IMG/VR virus record: IMGVR_UViG_3300030102_006696
Span: 1 to 39,143 of that record
Reading direction: 5' to 3' (one strand)
Length of the DNA: 39,143 nt
DNA from: a virus
Made by a program: the position numbers and the translations under genes. The stretch's first letter is position 1. Every line of letters starts with the position of its first letter. Below the pieces are notes generated by a model. It was not told the origin of the DNA, made no database searches, and saw only the letters and a list, made by a program, of their open reading frames with translations. Shown piece by piece: positions 1-11,300 of this stretch.

Positions 1-3000
1 TTAGTGTCTACGAGAGAAGGCAGCAGAGAGACAACGCTTTTGTTCAGCATCCAATTCCAAGAAATGATTTGCAGTATGGTTGGGTCGCTGCTTCGGCAAC
101 GGAATCGAGAGAAAAGTTCGTGGGTCATCGTCATAACTTTTCAGAACCACGAGGAGTGGACTCTGTATACCAGAGGGACATAAGTCTGATAAGTTCTTCT
201 GAGGAGTCTGCAAATACGACCGGCACCGCTTGGTCCGACTTCGTTGGATTAAACTTTTTACAAAAGGTGGGTCAGGGTATAGAGACCCCAGGTACAGACA
301 ACACTATTGATGCTACCAATAACATCTTGACACTAAAGAATGATGGAAGTTCTTGGACTTTGCGTACCCTTGTTCCAAAACTATCCCCATACGGGTGGAA
401 TAGTTGGAAGCAGATAAGGTCTGGCGATCACCCAATCGCAAGACACCACAAAAAAAATAACAATATCACTTTGCACTTGCGAGATGGAGAACCTAACACC
501 TCTCCGTTGATGAACTACTCTAGACCTCACGGGACTGAAAATAACACTACCGAGCAACATGACCGTGTTATTGGGGTATACCAGGAACCTCCAGTAACGT
601 CACAATATAAACCTATAGAACTTATGTTTGGTGTGATCTCTGACGATCAGTTTGGTGATCTAAGAGAGGATGTGGCAGGACATCAAGATACGGGCGCAAC
701 TTTTACATCGAAGAGAAATCGTGTTTTTGGTCAAGGTCGTGCAGAAATAAAGATGAAGATGACCTATGCAAATAACATTTGCAAGTTTGCAAATAGAGAC
801 CTAATGACGGTTTTGAAACTTGAAGATACAGATCGAACTAAATTTGACGCCATAATAGATAATATGAAAAAACCTGGGGGTGTTATGGTCCCAAGTGGTT
901 TTAAGTATTCGGAAACGATCTACCCTGCCGAGGTCAACTTATACCAGAAAGAAACCAGGTTAAGAACTTCTTTTGTTAGCAGAGAGTGGAGGGAGACAAG
1001 ACTGGAGAGAAATGAATTCTTAACAGCGACGCTAGGAGATAAGTACATGGAGGATGCAGCGAATCGCATGATTAGTCCGATCTCTTCTAGTACAAATTCT
1101 CAATATTCCGCTCTATACACCCACGGCAGCACTCAGTATGAATACTTCATAACACAAAGCATGTGGCCACTTGACGCAAGGTCGGACTTTGCTACTAGAC
1201 CTGCCTTCTTGTTATCATCCTCCATTAATTGGGATAATCACAACGCATATGGCGACCGAAGAGCTCTTGCCCGGATCAATGACGACGCGGGCGAGTTACA
1301 AAATTCGTATTCAAATTTTCATAACGGTGGAAATGCCTACCAAGCTGGCGATGACTCGCCCTTTGGTGCACTTTATAATCGAAGAATCCAACAAGAGGTA
1401 GCAGGTTTTACTTATCTTGCTGGCGAGGCAAAGTGGGAGGCAGGAGATCAATCGGGCAAATATCCGTTTGAAAAGAATTATGAAACTTGGGCAAGCGAAC
1501 TTAAGGTCGCACCAGACTTCGCTCTTGTACCAGAGTTTAAGATATCAGATCATATTGATAGAATTTTGTCATCTGGAAGTGTCACGACCCCACTGGAAGA
1601 CTTTTTGTCTCTCACGGGATCAACGGACAGTGCTTCGGGGACATTCTTTAAGACGTATTCTAACACTGATTTTATGAAATATTTTGAAACAGTCAATGAC
1701 AAGTTTTCGAGTTTAGACAAGGAACCCAGTTCTTTGTTTCTTGAGTGCAAGGCAATGTTAAAAATGTTGCCATACGAAGGTTTGTATCCAGCAACTAGAA
1801 CTTTGGCGTTGTGCGAGTTATTCAGAAAAGAATACACTGATATTCGCTTTGATGCCTCACAGATTGACCCAAGCGCCCTTGCAAGCGAAAGTAACAGAGA
1901 GTTGGTTGAGACACTCGTGTTTATCCGTGCTAGGCATAATCTTAAGAATGCTTCAAAGATGCTATACGCCCCCGGCGTTCTATACAATAGTATTAAGAGT
2001 GGAATGGCAGTGGATTATCCAATATTTTATAATACGGGCACAGGTTCTATGGAACAAACTGGCATCAACGACCGCGCAGACACCGCTGCTGAACTGCGCC
2101 AACAGTGGTCTCCCCATCGCGGCGCAGAAGAAAACCCTCTTGCTGGTGCTTATGGTCTTGCCTTTACTGGCAGTTACCTAACAACTGCCAATCCTGATAG
2201 AACATTTGGACAACCTAGGATCAAATCGAACATATACAGAAGAATTTTATTTGAAGAGATTATAAATCCAGACGTTCTGGATGGTGTCGCAATGTATGAC
2301 AATGAACCGCATCCGTCTGCTTCTGCAGGATCAGAGTATTTTGCCGCGACTCCACAGGTGAGTACATTCTTTGACATTCATCCTGTTTATGGGTCTATAT
2401 TCAGCGGTTCCGAATTCGGCCGCTCAAGATACTGGAGCGATGTAAACCCTAGTCTTAAGATGGGTTCTGTAGAGAATTATTCTTTAGCGATGAATAACTT
2501 TGTCGCAGAGGTTCCTAATTTCTTCTTAAAGAACGAATCTGTAACAACCCTCGTGTCAGAACCTGGTCCGTTTAATTTTAACAATTCTGAAATTGGTCAG
2601 ACCTTCGAGATGAAAGTTGAGATTAAGAACAAGGGCACCACAATGTATGAGAACCCATCTGCCTTTGGTCCTCCAGTAGATAATTCTCCAACGACTGATC
2701 AGAATGGCAATATTCGACACGGGTTTGCCCCGTATACACCAGGATTTTTAAAGAGAGATGGTACATCTTTTGTGACATTGCAGTTTACGCCAAGCAAGAG
2801 GACCTACACTTTGAATGAACTTTTTGGCGAAGTTACAACAAGTTTTTCAGACACTAGACTTGAGCATAGTTTGGCAGATCCTCTTTATACGGTCGACCCA
2901 GGTGTGGCACACTTTTTTAGTACAAATAAGACCAATATGATGAATATAGATGCATCTTTTAATTTGTTTTCCTCTGTAGAAGAACCAGAAGCAACCCAAG

Positions 3001-4058
3001 ATGATAAGGGTGCTATTATAAGTTTGTCAAACCCCGCCACCAGTCGTTCTCGATGGGTCATACAAAGCAAATGGGAGACTCCTATTCTGGACTTTGGAAG
3101 AGTCGACGCGACTTATTACGATGCTACTGGATCGCAGGAGATGTTGCACTCTGTCGCTTTTGGAGACGTCGAGACCCCTGCTCATTGGTCATCGAATATT
3201 TCAAGTAAATCATGCCTCCTAACCGGTTCAAGAGGTATGTGGCATCAATACGGTGAATTGCCAAATGCGAACGGAGGATATGAGGTAAAGATAACCGATG
3301 TACAAAAGGCACCCTCTTTGGCATCTAAGGTTGGGTTCCCCGTTGGACAATCCAGAAAGATTGGTGAAGTTGCAGAGACAAAGGAGATTAGTGAGGCAAT
3401 TGTTGCAATTCCATACTTTGTGGAGTTTGGGCAATTGACGTTCTGCGACCTTGATCCAGAAGATGTCAGGGAGGTCATGGGCGAACTAGACGCATTACGC
3501 GGTCAGATTGCCCTAACACCCGGAGTCCACCCAGCAGTCAGGCATCAGTTGGAGATGATGCAGAAGTACATTTTGCCTCCACAATTGGACTTCTTAAAGT
3601 ATAGAGATAAGTCCCCAATGGCGATGTATATTTTTGAATTTAAGCACGAACTAGACCAGCAAGATCTCGTAGATTTGTGGCAAAACTTGCCACCAAAAAT
3701 TGCAAGACATGCAGAAGGATTCAAGACTGCTGTTGTGGGTCACAATCTTGTAAAGAATGGACAGGTTCTTGATCCATTGAGCGGGGAAGTTGCAGAGAAG
3801 ATGCAATGGATGGTGTTCAAGGTCAAGAAGCGCGCAGAAGTTTCCTATTTTAAGAAACTAAACGACTCAGTATTTCAGACTAAGGGCGCAAAGGTAGATG
3901 TGTTTAGAGAGGGTAGAAATCGATCTCTTGTCGCTTCATCTTTAGAAGATATTTCCTTGCGTACAGACGGGTATTCTTACAACTGGCCTTACGATTACTT
4001 TTCCCTAGTAGAACTAATTAAATTGGACGCAAGTGTTGTCTTTAGAGATAAGACCTAA
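1..4058 (+). CDS. Giant virion structural protein, C-terminal part (5' truncated by window edge)
   Basis: The frame is open from base 3 to the TAA at 4056-4058, so about 1351 residues are visible and the true start lies upstream of the window. A TTG at 69 is in frame but has no convincing ribosome binding site, and the codons before it read as the same protein. The N-terminal visible part holds a motif resembling PYGWNSWKQIR...HPIARHHKKNN, and the C-terminal part holds FEFKHELDQQDLVDLWQNLPP followed by WMVFKVKKRAEVSY. From memory these recur in very large structural proteins of marine phages; I could not search. No transmembrane segment, signal peptide or enzyme motif is evident. It is followed after 19 bases by another structural gene with its own AGGAAG site. 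It is probably a tail or fibre component; the exact role is unknown. Confidence 0.75.
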   Translation, partial: SVYERRQQRDNAFVQHPIPRNDLQYGWVAASATESREKFVGHRHNFSEPRGVDSVYQRDISLISSSEESANTTGTAWSDFVGLNFLQKVGQGIETPGTDNTIDATNNILTLKNDGSSWTLRTLVPKLSPYGWNSWKQIRSGDHPIARHHKKNNNITLHLRDGEPNTSPLMNYSRPHGTENNTTEQHDRVIGVYQEPPVTSQYKPIELMFGVISDDQFGDLREDVAGHQDTGATFTSKRNRVFGQGRAEIKMKMTYANNICKFANRDLMTVLKLEDTDRTKFDAIIDNMKKPGGVMVPSGFKYSETIYPAEVNLYQKETRLRTSFVSREWRETRLERNEFLTATLGDKYMEDAANRMISPISSSTNSQYSALYTHGSTQYEYFITQSMWPLDARSDFATRPAFLLSSSINWDNHNAYGDRRALARINDDAGELQNSYSNFHNGGNAYQAGDDSPFGALYNRRIQQEVAGFTYLAGEAKWEAGDQSGKYPFEKNYETWASELKVAPDFALVPEFKISDHIDRILSSGSVTTPLEDFLSLTGSTDSASGTFFKTYSNTDFMKYFETVNDKFSSLDKEPSSLFLECKAMLKMLPYEGLYPATRTLALCELFRKEYTDIRFDASQIDPSALASESNRELVETLVFIRARHNLKNASKMLYAPGVLYNSIKSGMAVDYPIFYNTGTGSMEQTGINDRADTAAELRQQWSPHRGAEENPLAGAYGLAFTGSYLTTANPDRTFGQPRIKSNIYRRILFEEIINPDVLDGVAMYDNEPHPSASAGSEYFAATPQVSTFFDIHPVYGSIFSGSEFGRSRYWSDVNPSLKMGSVENYSLAMNNFVAEVPNFFLKNESVTTLVSEPGPFNFNNSEIGQTFEMKVEIKNKGTTMYENPSAFGPPVDNSPTTDQNGNIRHGFAPYTPGFLKRDGTSFVTLQFTPSKRTYTLNELFGEVTTSFSDTRLEHSLADPLYTVDPGVAHFFSTNKTNMMNIDASFNLFSSVEEPEATQDDKGAIISLSNPATSRSRWVIQSKWETPILDFGRVDATYYDATGSQEMLHSVAFGDVETPAHWSSNISSKSCLLTGSRGMWHQYGELPNANGGYEVKITDVQKAPSLASKVGFPVGQSRKIGEVAETKEISEAIVAIPYFVEFGQLTFCDLDPEDVREVMGELDALRGQIALTPGVHPAVRHQLEMMQKYILPPQLDFLKYRDKSPMAMYIFEFKHELDQQDLVDLWQNLPPKIARHAEGFKTAVVGHNLVKNGQVLDPLSGEVAEKMQWMVFKVKKRAEVSYFKKLNDSVFQTKGAKVDVFREGRNRSLVASSLEDISLRTDGYSYNWPYDYFSLVELIKLDASVVFRDKT

Positions 4059-4077
4059 CACTCAGGAAGATTTATAG

Positions 4078-5013
4078 ATGTCGTTTTTCAACAAAAGAGA
4101 AGAAGTAATAAACATTCAACTAACTCGCTTCGGCAGAGAATCGATTATGAAAGGAAAGTTTGAACCTGTTTTTTACAGATTTTTTGATGATGGCGTTATA
4201 TACGATTCCGCATGGGCAGGGTTTGAAGAGGTTCAGAATGCCGCTGAAGACAGAATAAAAGAAGCACCTGTTTCGAAACCACAGTCGGCATTCGTCGGCG
4301 TAGAGACTGCGCTAGAAAGAGATTATAACACAAGAAACCAAGGCGACCATAGTATAGACAGATTCTATGAACCTCTAAACGAAGACGCTGACGAAGAAGA
4401 AAGGGTGTACTCTTTGAGGAATCCTCTTTTTTCTGGCAAGGTCGGGTCTGATAAGACACCCGGATTCAGAGTGGTTGCGATGACAGAACCCTTTAGTGGC
4501 AGTTTAACATATAGTACTGGGTCTGGAGAGAACATCCCTGAAGCAAAAATTAAATTCGAATCAGTGACAATAGTCTCTGAAAACCAAGGCGAAGATCCAG
4601 ATTCTGTGTTTGAACCCATAATCGACGACGTCCAGACGTTTGAGGGAGGCGTGTCTTATGCAACAAATAACGAACCTCTTGTGTTTTCTGTGCAGGAGAC
4701 GAATGTCGCTAGTCATTTTGATGGTTTTGAAATAGAGATTTTTGAAGATATTAGTGGTTCGCTGGTACAGATGTATTTTGACCATGAGGATGAAAATAGG
4801 TTGATATCCGAGTATTTCGAGATACTAATAGATGACGAGGCGCAGGAGTTGGGTCTTGACATGGGCATGGGGCAAGACTTTCTTCCGCCTATGTTTTCAA
4901 GGAGGCGATTTATCGACCCTATTACGCGTTTGACTAATCGATCAAGGTCATCTGCTGGCGGCACTTACACTTCATTGCCTTCCGATGAAGATGTTGAGGA
5001 CTGCGAATCATGA
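4078..5013 (+). CDS. Virion structural protein with LT-x2-GR N-terminal motif
   Basis: This 311-aa protein starts at an ATG preceded by AGGAAG. Its N-terminus (LTRFGRESIMKGKFEPVFYR then FFDDGVIYDS) has the same plan as the protein at 11646 (VLTDAGRQRMSKGNFSIVKF then DDEINY): LT, two residues, GR, a basic KG-x-F step and an acidic DD. That suggests a shared N-terminal domain. The rest is acidic (many Asp and Glu) with no enzyme motif, and the C-terminus becomes Arg/Ser-rich and then acidic. The stop overlaps the next start as ATGA at 5010-5013, so the two genes are probably translationally coupled. A structural role is inferred from position among large virion genes; which virion part it forms is not clear. 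Confidence 0.65.
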   Translation: MSFFNKREEVINIQLTRFGRESIMKGKFEPVFYRFFDDGVIYDSAWAGFEEVQNAAEDRIKEAPVSKPQSAFVGVETALERDYNTRNQGDHSIDRFYEPLNEDADEEERVYSLRNPLFSGKVGSDKTPGFRVVAMTEPFSGSLTYSTGSGENIPEAKIKFESVTIVSENQGEDPDSVFEPIIDDVQTFEGGVSYATNNEPLVFSVQETNVASHFDGFEIEIFEDISGSLVQMYFDHEDENRLISEYFEILIDDEAQELGLDMGMGQDFLPPMFSRRRFIDPITRLTNRSRSSAGGTYTSLPSDEDVEDCES

Positions 5014-8000
5014 TAAGATCAAGTTCGGATCCAAACAGTTATGCCTCTATTTTGCCAGAGGTTTTAGTCAAGAAGGTTCACGTCAACAGAGAAAGACGCG
5101 GTGATCGCTTATCGTTGGATGTAGATCTTTTGGTCCGTGTAATGCCTTCATCCCCCTTGGAAAAAGAAAAAATGGACCTTATCAAGAGAAGTTCGACTGC
5201 CTATGTAGTCTTGTACGACCCAGAAAGTGTACAGGCAGGTGTGCATATATCAGGATTTCAGGATCCGACATCTGCGGGTCGAAATAGGTCTGATCTTAAG
5301 ACTAGGTTAAACGGGTTGTTCCCACAACCGCCGCTCCCATTTCTTGGCGGTGTTCATCGAAGGTTTGACATAGGGTCTTTCTTAAAAGAAGAGGCGTGTC
5401 AGTCAGAGTTGTACTATTCTACAGGTGCACAGATCTATGATTACACTAAAAAAGTAAAGTTTAAGAACATACCTGCGGTCGCAGGGTTGAAAATAATGGT
5501 ATTCGTCCACTTGGATACCGCAGCGCTTGTAGACGCAATGCAGGACTTTTCTGGAGTAAATTTAGATTTTGCCTCTGGATATTTCAACGGATGCTATTCT
5601 ATAGGTACTCAGGCGAAGACTACAACAATTTTGGAAGATTCTAAAGTACCAGAGTTTTACACAGTGTATGTAGACTCAAATTCTATAGCGTGGACGGGAC
5701 CAGTTCATGCCATGCGCAGCGAGACCGGAGAGTTGCTGTATTGGATGAAGGGTTCCACTCACGAGGAATCAGAACAATATAGCGCAGCGATGTTATCCGA
5801 AAGAGTTGTTAGGAACTCTAAGGTCATTGACACTAGAAAAGTTGAAAGTCAAGAACCAAGTTATTATGGCGGAAACTATCCTCAAGTGCAGGAAAGTCGA
5901 ACCGAAAGATTGGAAAAAAAGATACGTGCTCATTCTGCGCAGGTCCGATCACACGCTGCAAGAGGGGTGAGTGTTACTCCTCCTAGGACGCAAATTATAG
6001 ACTACCTTTCAGAAGTGGATCGTGGAAACTCTATAGGTGAGATATATTTGTCTGTTCTAAACAGCAGGGATTTAGATATCCTGTTTAATGTTAACTGGTT
6101 GGAGATTCTAAAAAGAAATTCACCATTTTTTAAGTTGATGCCTGTCTTGAGTCCAAGGGAGGTCGATCAGGTGTTATCTTTTTCTCAAGTTGTCTCGGTC
6201 TGTGTAAAGCGGAGACGAGTACATCCAGAAAACATTGGTATAAGCAAGTTTCTATCGAGGGCACCGAAACCAATAGAGAATGAACCTCCGGTTAAGGTCT
6301 CAAGTAATTATTCTATGCCATCATATGGTGTCACAGCACTTAGAGAGATAGATGTCGTCTATGAGGACATACCTGAAGCAGAGCATCGAGGTATAGTGAC
6401 TTTTCGCGCACGAGATGAGCAAGTAAAGAACTTGAAAGGGGTGTACCAATATTATGTAGAATATGAGTTCACCGACGGATTCTTATTGTTTTTTGAAAAT
6501 TTTATGCAAATAGTTGAAGAGATGGAAAGTGAGTTAAGTGCCTACATTACATCGGCAAGTATTCCAGTGAGTTTTATCACTGTGGATGGTATTAGTCAGA
6601 TAAATCCTAATTCTAGAGGAAATTATAATCCCATAACTGGTGAATTTACTGCACAATTTAGAGCAAACATTAGAAACAATACAACAGCGGCCGCCATTGC
6701 TAGGGTCTTTGCGTCAATGACTAGGTTTGTAGACGGGTCAATTAACCGCTCACCAATAGACGCCAATGAAAGTTTTGAAGAAATGAACGTAACAGCAAGA
6801 AGGATGCTAGATCCAGCACAGGGTGCAACGTTGGAGACTTTGACCAGGTTTACAAAGTCTTTTCTTGCGTACAAGGCGAAGGTCCACGCTTTGATCTCCG
6901 GGTCGTCCAAGAAGCAATCAAGGAGAGGGCAAAACTCAGCAACCACCCCAAAGGGCAACATGCCTGGGTACATAAAGTACGTGGATTTCTTCGATCAAAC
7001 TTTTAATACAGACAGTCTTTATCAACCACTGATCAACTACATGCCACCTGCCTCAGTGGACATTAGTGCCGCCGCCGATCTCTTTGCCGCAATGCAGGAA
7101 GAAGCGGACACTTTTGGGTTTGATGCTTTAACTGATTTCGCCAACGGTGCTTATCTGACAATGCATAGTTTTGAGTATACACCACCTATACCGATTGAGC
7201 ATACAGTTGAAGAGCGGGCGTTTCTAGACAATAGTTTTGCACCGCCACCTGAACCCACTCTCTATCGTGCAGATGGTCTTGTAAAGGTGCCACCAGTTAG
7301 GTATCAGTTCAAGGGTGGTGACAGTATTCCAAACTTTGGAGGAACTTCGGAAAACATGCTAAGAAAGGCACTATCTTTTTCAGGCAAGACTTCGAATGAG
7401 GCAACGGGTCAGCGTAAACCAGAATTGTCTTATGCGCCCCCACCTTCCGTTAGGGACAAAACTCCAGATCCAGTAATCGAGTCATCTTATGGTGGGGACG
7501 TTTTCTCATTTGCCAGTGATTTGAATACGATAAACAATGTCTTGGGTGCCACTCTGGAGATAGACTTCGTATCTCCTTCGATTGCTTCTATAGTGAACAA
7601 TATTCCAAATAATTTGTGGATGACGGAAGACCAAAGACTAAACCAGATCGACACGAAGTTTGACGTGTTGAAGAAGTTGACACAAAATCATATTGACCAA
7701 TTGACCAATCAAAAAAAGAAGTCAAAATTAGCAGAGCATGTCGTGGATGATCTGACAAATATATCGTTGAATAGTTTTACACCTAATTCGTCAGGTCTCT
7801 TGGGCACGATCAACATGTTGTCATCGATGACTTTTGATCAAAATTTTGAATCAGAAGCAATCGAGGTACCAGAACTCCAAGGTTTGTTGACGGATATCCC
7901 GCCAGAAATAGTTGAAGATGTTCCACCTCACTTCAGACCTAGTGTTGTAACAAGTGATTCTGCTCAAGGGGTGTTGCCCGATGGGACTTTGTCCAAATAT

Positions 8001-8306
8001 GTGCATGGATTTATGGTAGAGGTGAAGGAGTTGGGTTCTTTTTCGAAAGGAAAGAAAAGTGTACCTAATCAATCGAAGATAAATACCGACCTTGGCAAAA
8101 AAAATGATTCGACAAGGAGTAATTTCAACAAAATAAACCTGAATAGTTTTCCAAAAAAGGGGTCTTCTAATAATTCTCAATCACAGGGCAGAAAATATAA
8201 AATCTGTAAACTAATTCCTTATGAGAACAGAGAGGCAGGAATCAAAAAGAGCAAGGACTCTAGGGAAGTGACCATCATCGGTGAGCACTTTTTGGTGGAG
8301 GTGTAA
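5010..8306 (+). CDS. Large virion structural protein (1098 aa)
   Basis: The ATG overlaps the stop of the preceding gene (ATGA), with a weak GAGG upstream, and the stop lies directly next to the next ATG at 8307, so this sits in a tight structural operon. The protein is 1098 aa with no catalytic motif, signal peptide or transmembrane segment that I can see. The middle is beta-rich; from about residue 990 the sequence becomes basic and low in complexity (Lys, Ser, Asn), and the last ~40 residues return to an ordered-looking stretch ending EHFLVEV. Its size and neighbours suggest a baseplate or tail-associated protein. I do not recognise a named family, so the role is inferred from context only. 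Confidence 0.65.
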   Translation: MIRSSSDPNSYASILPEVLVKKVHVNRERRGDRLSLDVDLLVRVMPSSPLEKEKMDLIKRSSTAYVVLYDPESVQAGVHISGFQDPTSAGRNRSDLKTRLNGLFPQPPLPFLGGVHRRFDIGSFLKEEACQSELYYSTGAQIYDYTKKVKFKNIPAVAGLKIMVFVHLDTAALVDAMQDFSGVNLDFASGYFNGCYSIGTQAKTTTILEDSKVPEFYTVYVDSNSIAWTGPVHAMRSETGELLYWMKGSTHEESEQYSAAMLSERVVRNSKVIDTRKVESQEPSYYGGNYPQVQESRTERLEKKIRAHSAQVRSHAARGVSVTPPRTQIIDYLSEVDRGNSIGEIYLSVLNSRDLDILFNVNWLEILKRNSPFFKLMPVLSPREVDQVLSFSQVVSVCVKRRRVHPENIGISKFLSRAPKPIENEPPVKVSSNYSMPSYGVTALREIDVVYEDIPEAEHRGIVTFRARDEQVKNLKGVYQYYVEYEFTDGFLLFFENFMQIVEEMESELSAYITSASIPVSFITVDGISQINPNSRGNYNPITGEFTAQFRANIRNNTTAAAIARVFASMTRFVDGSINRSPIDANESFEEMNVTARRMLDPAQGATLETLTRFTKSFLAYKAKVHALISGSSKKQSRRGQNSATTPKGNMPGYIKYVDFFDQTFNTDSLYQPLINYMPPASVDISAAADLFAAMQEEADTFGFDALTDFANGAYLTMHSFEYTPPIPIEHTVEERAFLDNSFAPPPEPTLYRADGLVKVPPVRYQFKGGDSIPNFGGTSENMLRKALSFSGKTSNEATGQRKPELSYAPPPSVRDKTPDPVIESSYGGDVFSFASDLNTINNVLGATLEIDFVSPSIASIVNNIPNNLWMTEDQRLNQIDTKFDVLKKLTQNHIDQLTNQKKKSKLAEHVVDDLTNISLNSFTPNSSGLLGTINMLSSMTFDQNFESEAIEVPELQGLLTDIPPEIVEDVPPHFRPSVVTSDSAQGVLPDGTLSKYVHGFMVEVKELGSFSKGKKSVPNQSKINTDLGKKNDSTRSNFNKINLNSFPKKGSSNNSQSQGRKYKICKLIPYENREAGIKKSKDSREVTIIGEHFLVEV

Positions 8307-11300
8307 ATGGGTATTGGAATATACGGAAACGCACAGCAGGCTGCCCGCGCTGCTGTTGGTAGTGTTAGGACTGGAATTACTGCCACTGCCACTCAAGTGC
8401 AGACGCCCGCTGAACAAATGGCAAATGCCGTAAACAACGTTTCGAACAGTGTTCTGTTTGGGTGCCCACAGGGAGAACTTCTCCCAACTGAACCACCGCC
8501 CGATGTCGCAGAACCAGAAGAGCAGGGAAATCAAGTGATAGACGTGGTTCGAAATTTTGGACCCTCGCAGTTCTTTTTGGCACCGTCAAGTGTTATTGAT
8601 AGTCCTGCGACTCAAATTTCAAGGATTAAAACTGTTATCAATCAATCATTGTTTTTTGCAAAAGGTCGCGACCTGTCGGCACAAGAAATATCTGACACGG
8701 CAGGCAGACTGGTTCGTCCAACTTTGGTTAGGTACGCTGAAGAGGCGGACAACTTTCTTTCAGTGGGCAGTCGGACTAGGATGGACGGGTTTAGGTATAT
8801 CCTGGGATCTTTTTGGACTCTTGCGCATACTGATCAGGGTATGATATCTGCACCGAGAATGTATGAACCTGGCACCGATAATACGGTTGGAACCACATTT
8901 CCAGATAATCACATGTTTAGGAACATATACGCCAGAGAGTTAAATAATGATAATACAAAGTTCATAATTACAATGAGACCAAATTACGACTTCTTTAGAC
9001 CAGGACTGCAGGGACTGAGTTATGATCGTGGTCACGCTGCTTCTTTAAGAGAGTATGTCTTCGGCGGCGATTCCGTGCAACAAACAGACTATCCAGAGAG
9101 ATATGAGAGACCAATGATTGAAGCGCAGTCATTCTTTGATTACGTGCATGACGTAAAAATGCCTCTTTTCAGTGAGGAGATGGAAAATGCAAATACCGGA
9201 GGCAGGTTGCTGGACGCAAGTATTAAGTTAGAGTCCAATTACCGTCTTCCAGAAGGTGCATTTATAGGTGGCACTTTTGTAGCATCTCCGTACAGACTTC
9301 ACAATTCTGATGAAGAAGACGTTGTTTTGCAAGATGGCATATTTTATAGTGAAAACAGAAGACCGAACGATTCAGTGTTGGCGTTTACGCCATCGCACAT
9401 TAAGAAGTTTCCAGAAATATACAAGGAATACAAAGACTTATACCCATCAACTGTATGTCTAGACTTCGCAACAAGTCAGGGTGGCGAAATGCCCAGGATT
9501 TTAAAGACTCAGTCTAGTGTCGTTAAGGATTTGGCAATGCGCTTTGTCAATAGTGCTGCCACCGTGGGAACTTACGCAGAGGTAATATCAGAGACTATTG
9601 AGGAGGCGCGTAGTGATTCCGATGAAGATACGCCTGGAATCGACATGCAGAACGACAAGTTTGTTCAGGAACAAGACCTTGAGCACTATCATCCAATAGA
9701 TATCTTGGATTTAAGAACTCCTGCCGTCTTAAATATGGAGAACTTCCCTCTCCACAAAACAGTGGAACAACCTGCTGATCCTGATAGTCCATCTAATGCA
9801 CTGTCTAGGGTTTTCGAAAGATTAGAGAGGGCAGTAAGTATAGCAAAAGTAAGAGAGATTGAATCGACAAAGTACAGAAAATTTACAGATATACTAAAGG
9901 GCAGAAAAAGTTATTCAGAACCTATAGCGTATTTGGTCGAGAAGCATGACTCTGATCGAAACGGGCAGTCAAAGGGGGTTTTGCAAAGATTCCTTTTTAT
10001 GGACAATGATGATGTTGACAGGATACAGTTTTTGGACCCACAGTTGATTAATAAGAAGACATATTCTTACAGGGTGTTTGTCTTAAATCTGGTGGTCGGC
10101 AGTGAGTACATGTATGAAAAAGTAACCTTGCCAAATACTGTAGATGCTTTTCAATCCGTAACTGTCCCATCCGCTTTTTATTATGCAAATTTTGGGGGAA
10201 ACAGAGAGTCTGCTTATACCTTTTCACCGGATCAGGGAGAGTACACAAACGTCGCCACTCAAGAGGTTTTCGAAGGAGATGTTGAAGGGTTTAGGCAGTT
10301 TACTATGATCTTGAAAAGTGACACCTATAAGGGTATAGACCAGGTTTCGGCACAAATAAGATCAAATATAGAACCGGAACCAGCATATCCTGGTCGTGTA
10401 ATTTGGATATCCACGCCATCGTCCTTGAACAACCCAACAGAAATTGACGTCAGAAGAGAGATTCAGGCAAGAAGGGAGCGATTAGTTCTGGTTGGTATGA
10501 GACACGCCGGCACAGGACGCGGCGCGGTCGGTAACGATTTGGGATCTGTAGGTGCCCGCCTGGAGCATATCCAAAACGAACCAAGTTCCGAGCACAGAAA
10601 TGGGTTCAATGATCTGATAACGATTGCAGGCACTTGTGTCCCAAGGGCACTAGTTGTGAAAGTTCCGTACTTTAGAAAAGACATATTTGTTGACGATGAT
10701 CCACCATTGTCTCCCGACATAGACATCGTTCCTTATAAGGGGATCACGAATCGTATTAAGATCATAATGACTTCTCGCACTGGTGAAGAGATGGCGACCC
10801 CTGTGGTATTTGCTGCCATGGACTTACAAAGGTTTGACGATGCCCGCAGAGCACAAGACGTCAAACAGGGGCATCCAATACGGTTCAGTTCGGACGACCC
10901 TCCCTCTTTGTATGAAGTGTATAGGACAACCACCCCTCCGGAGAGTTATGATGACTTTTCGCAAAATCTTCACACAAGGGTGACCACGATTGGCAGCGCA
11001 GCAAGTCTTATAGACACTGTGGAACCAAACGTCAAGTACTATTACACGTTTAGATCTATAGATGCGTCAAATCACGTTTCTAATCCTGGAAAGGTTTTTT
11101 GTGCACAACTTGTGTCTACTGACGACGGCATGTATCTTGATTGGAGTGTCTATAAGTTCCCAAGGATAGTGACGGAAGATTCTTTAAGTTTTAATCAATA
11201 TGTGTCAATCCGTGCCGCACAGCAACAACTCTTGCCGGATCCAGAATCTCAACGTGGCGCAGACGGAGACACACAATTGGAACAACCTGAAGACCTATCC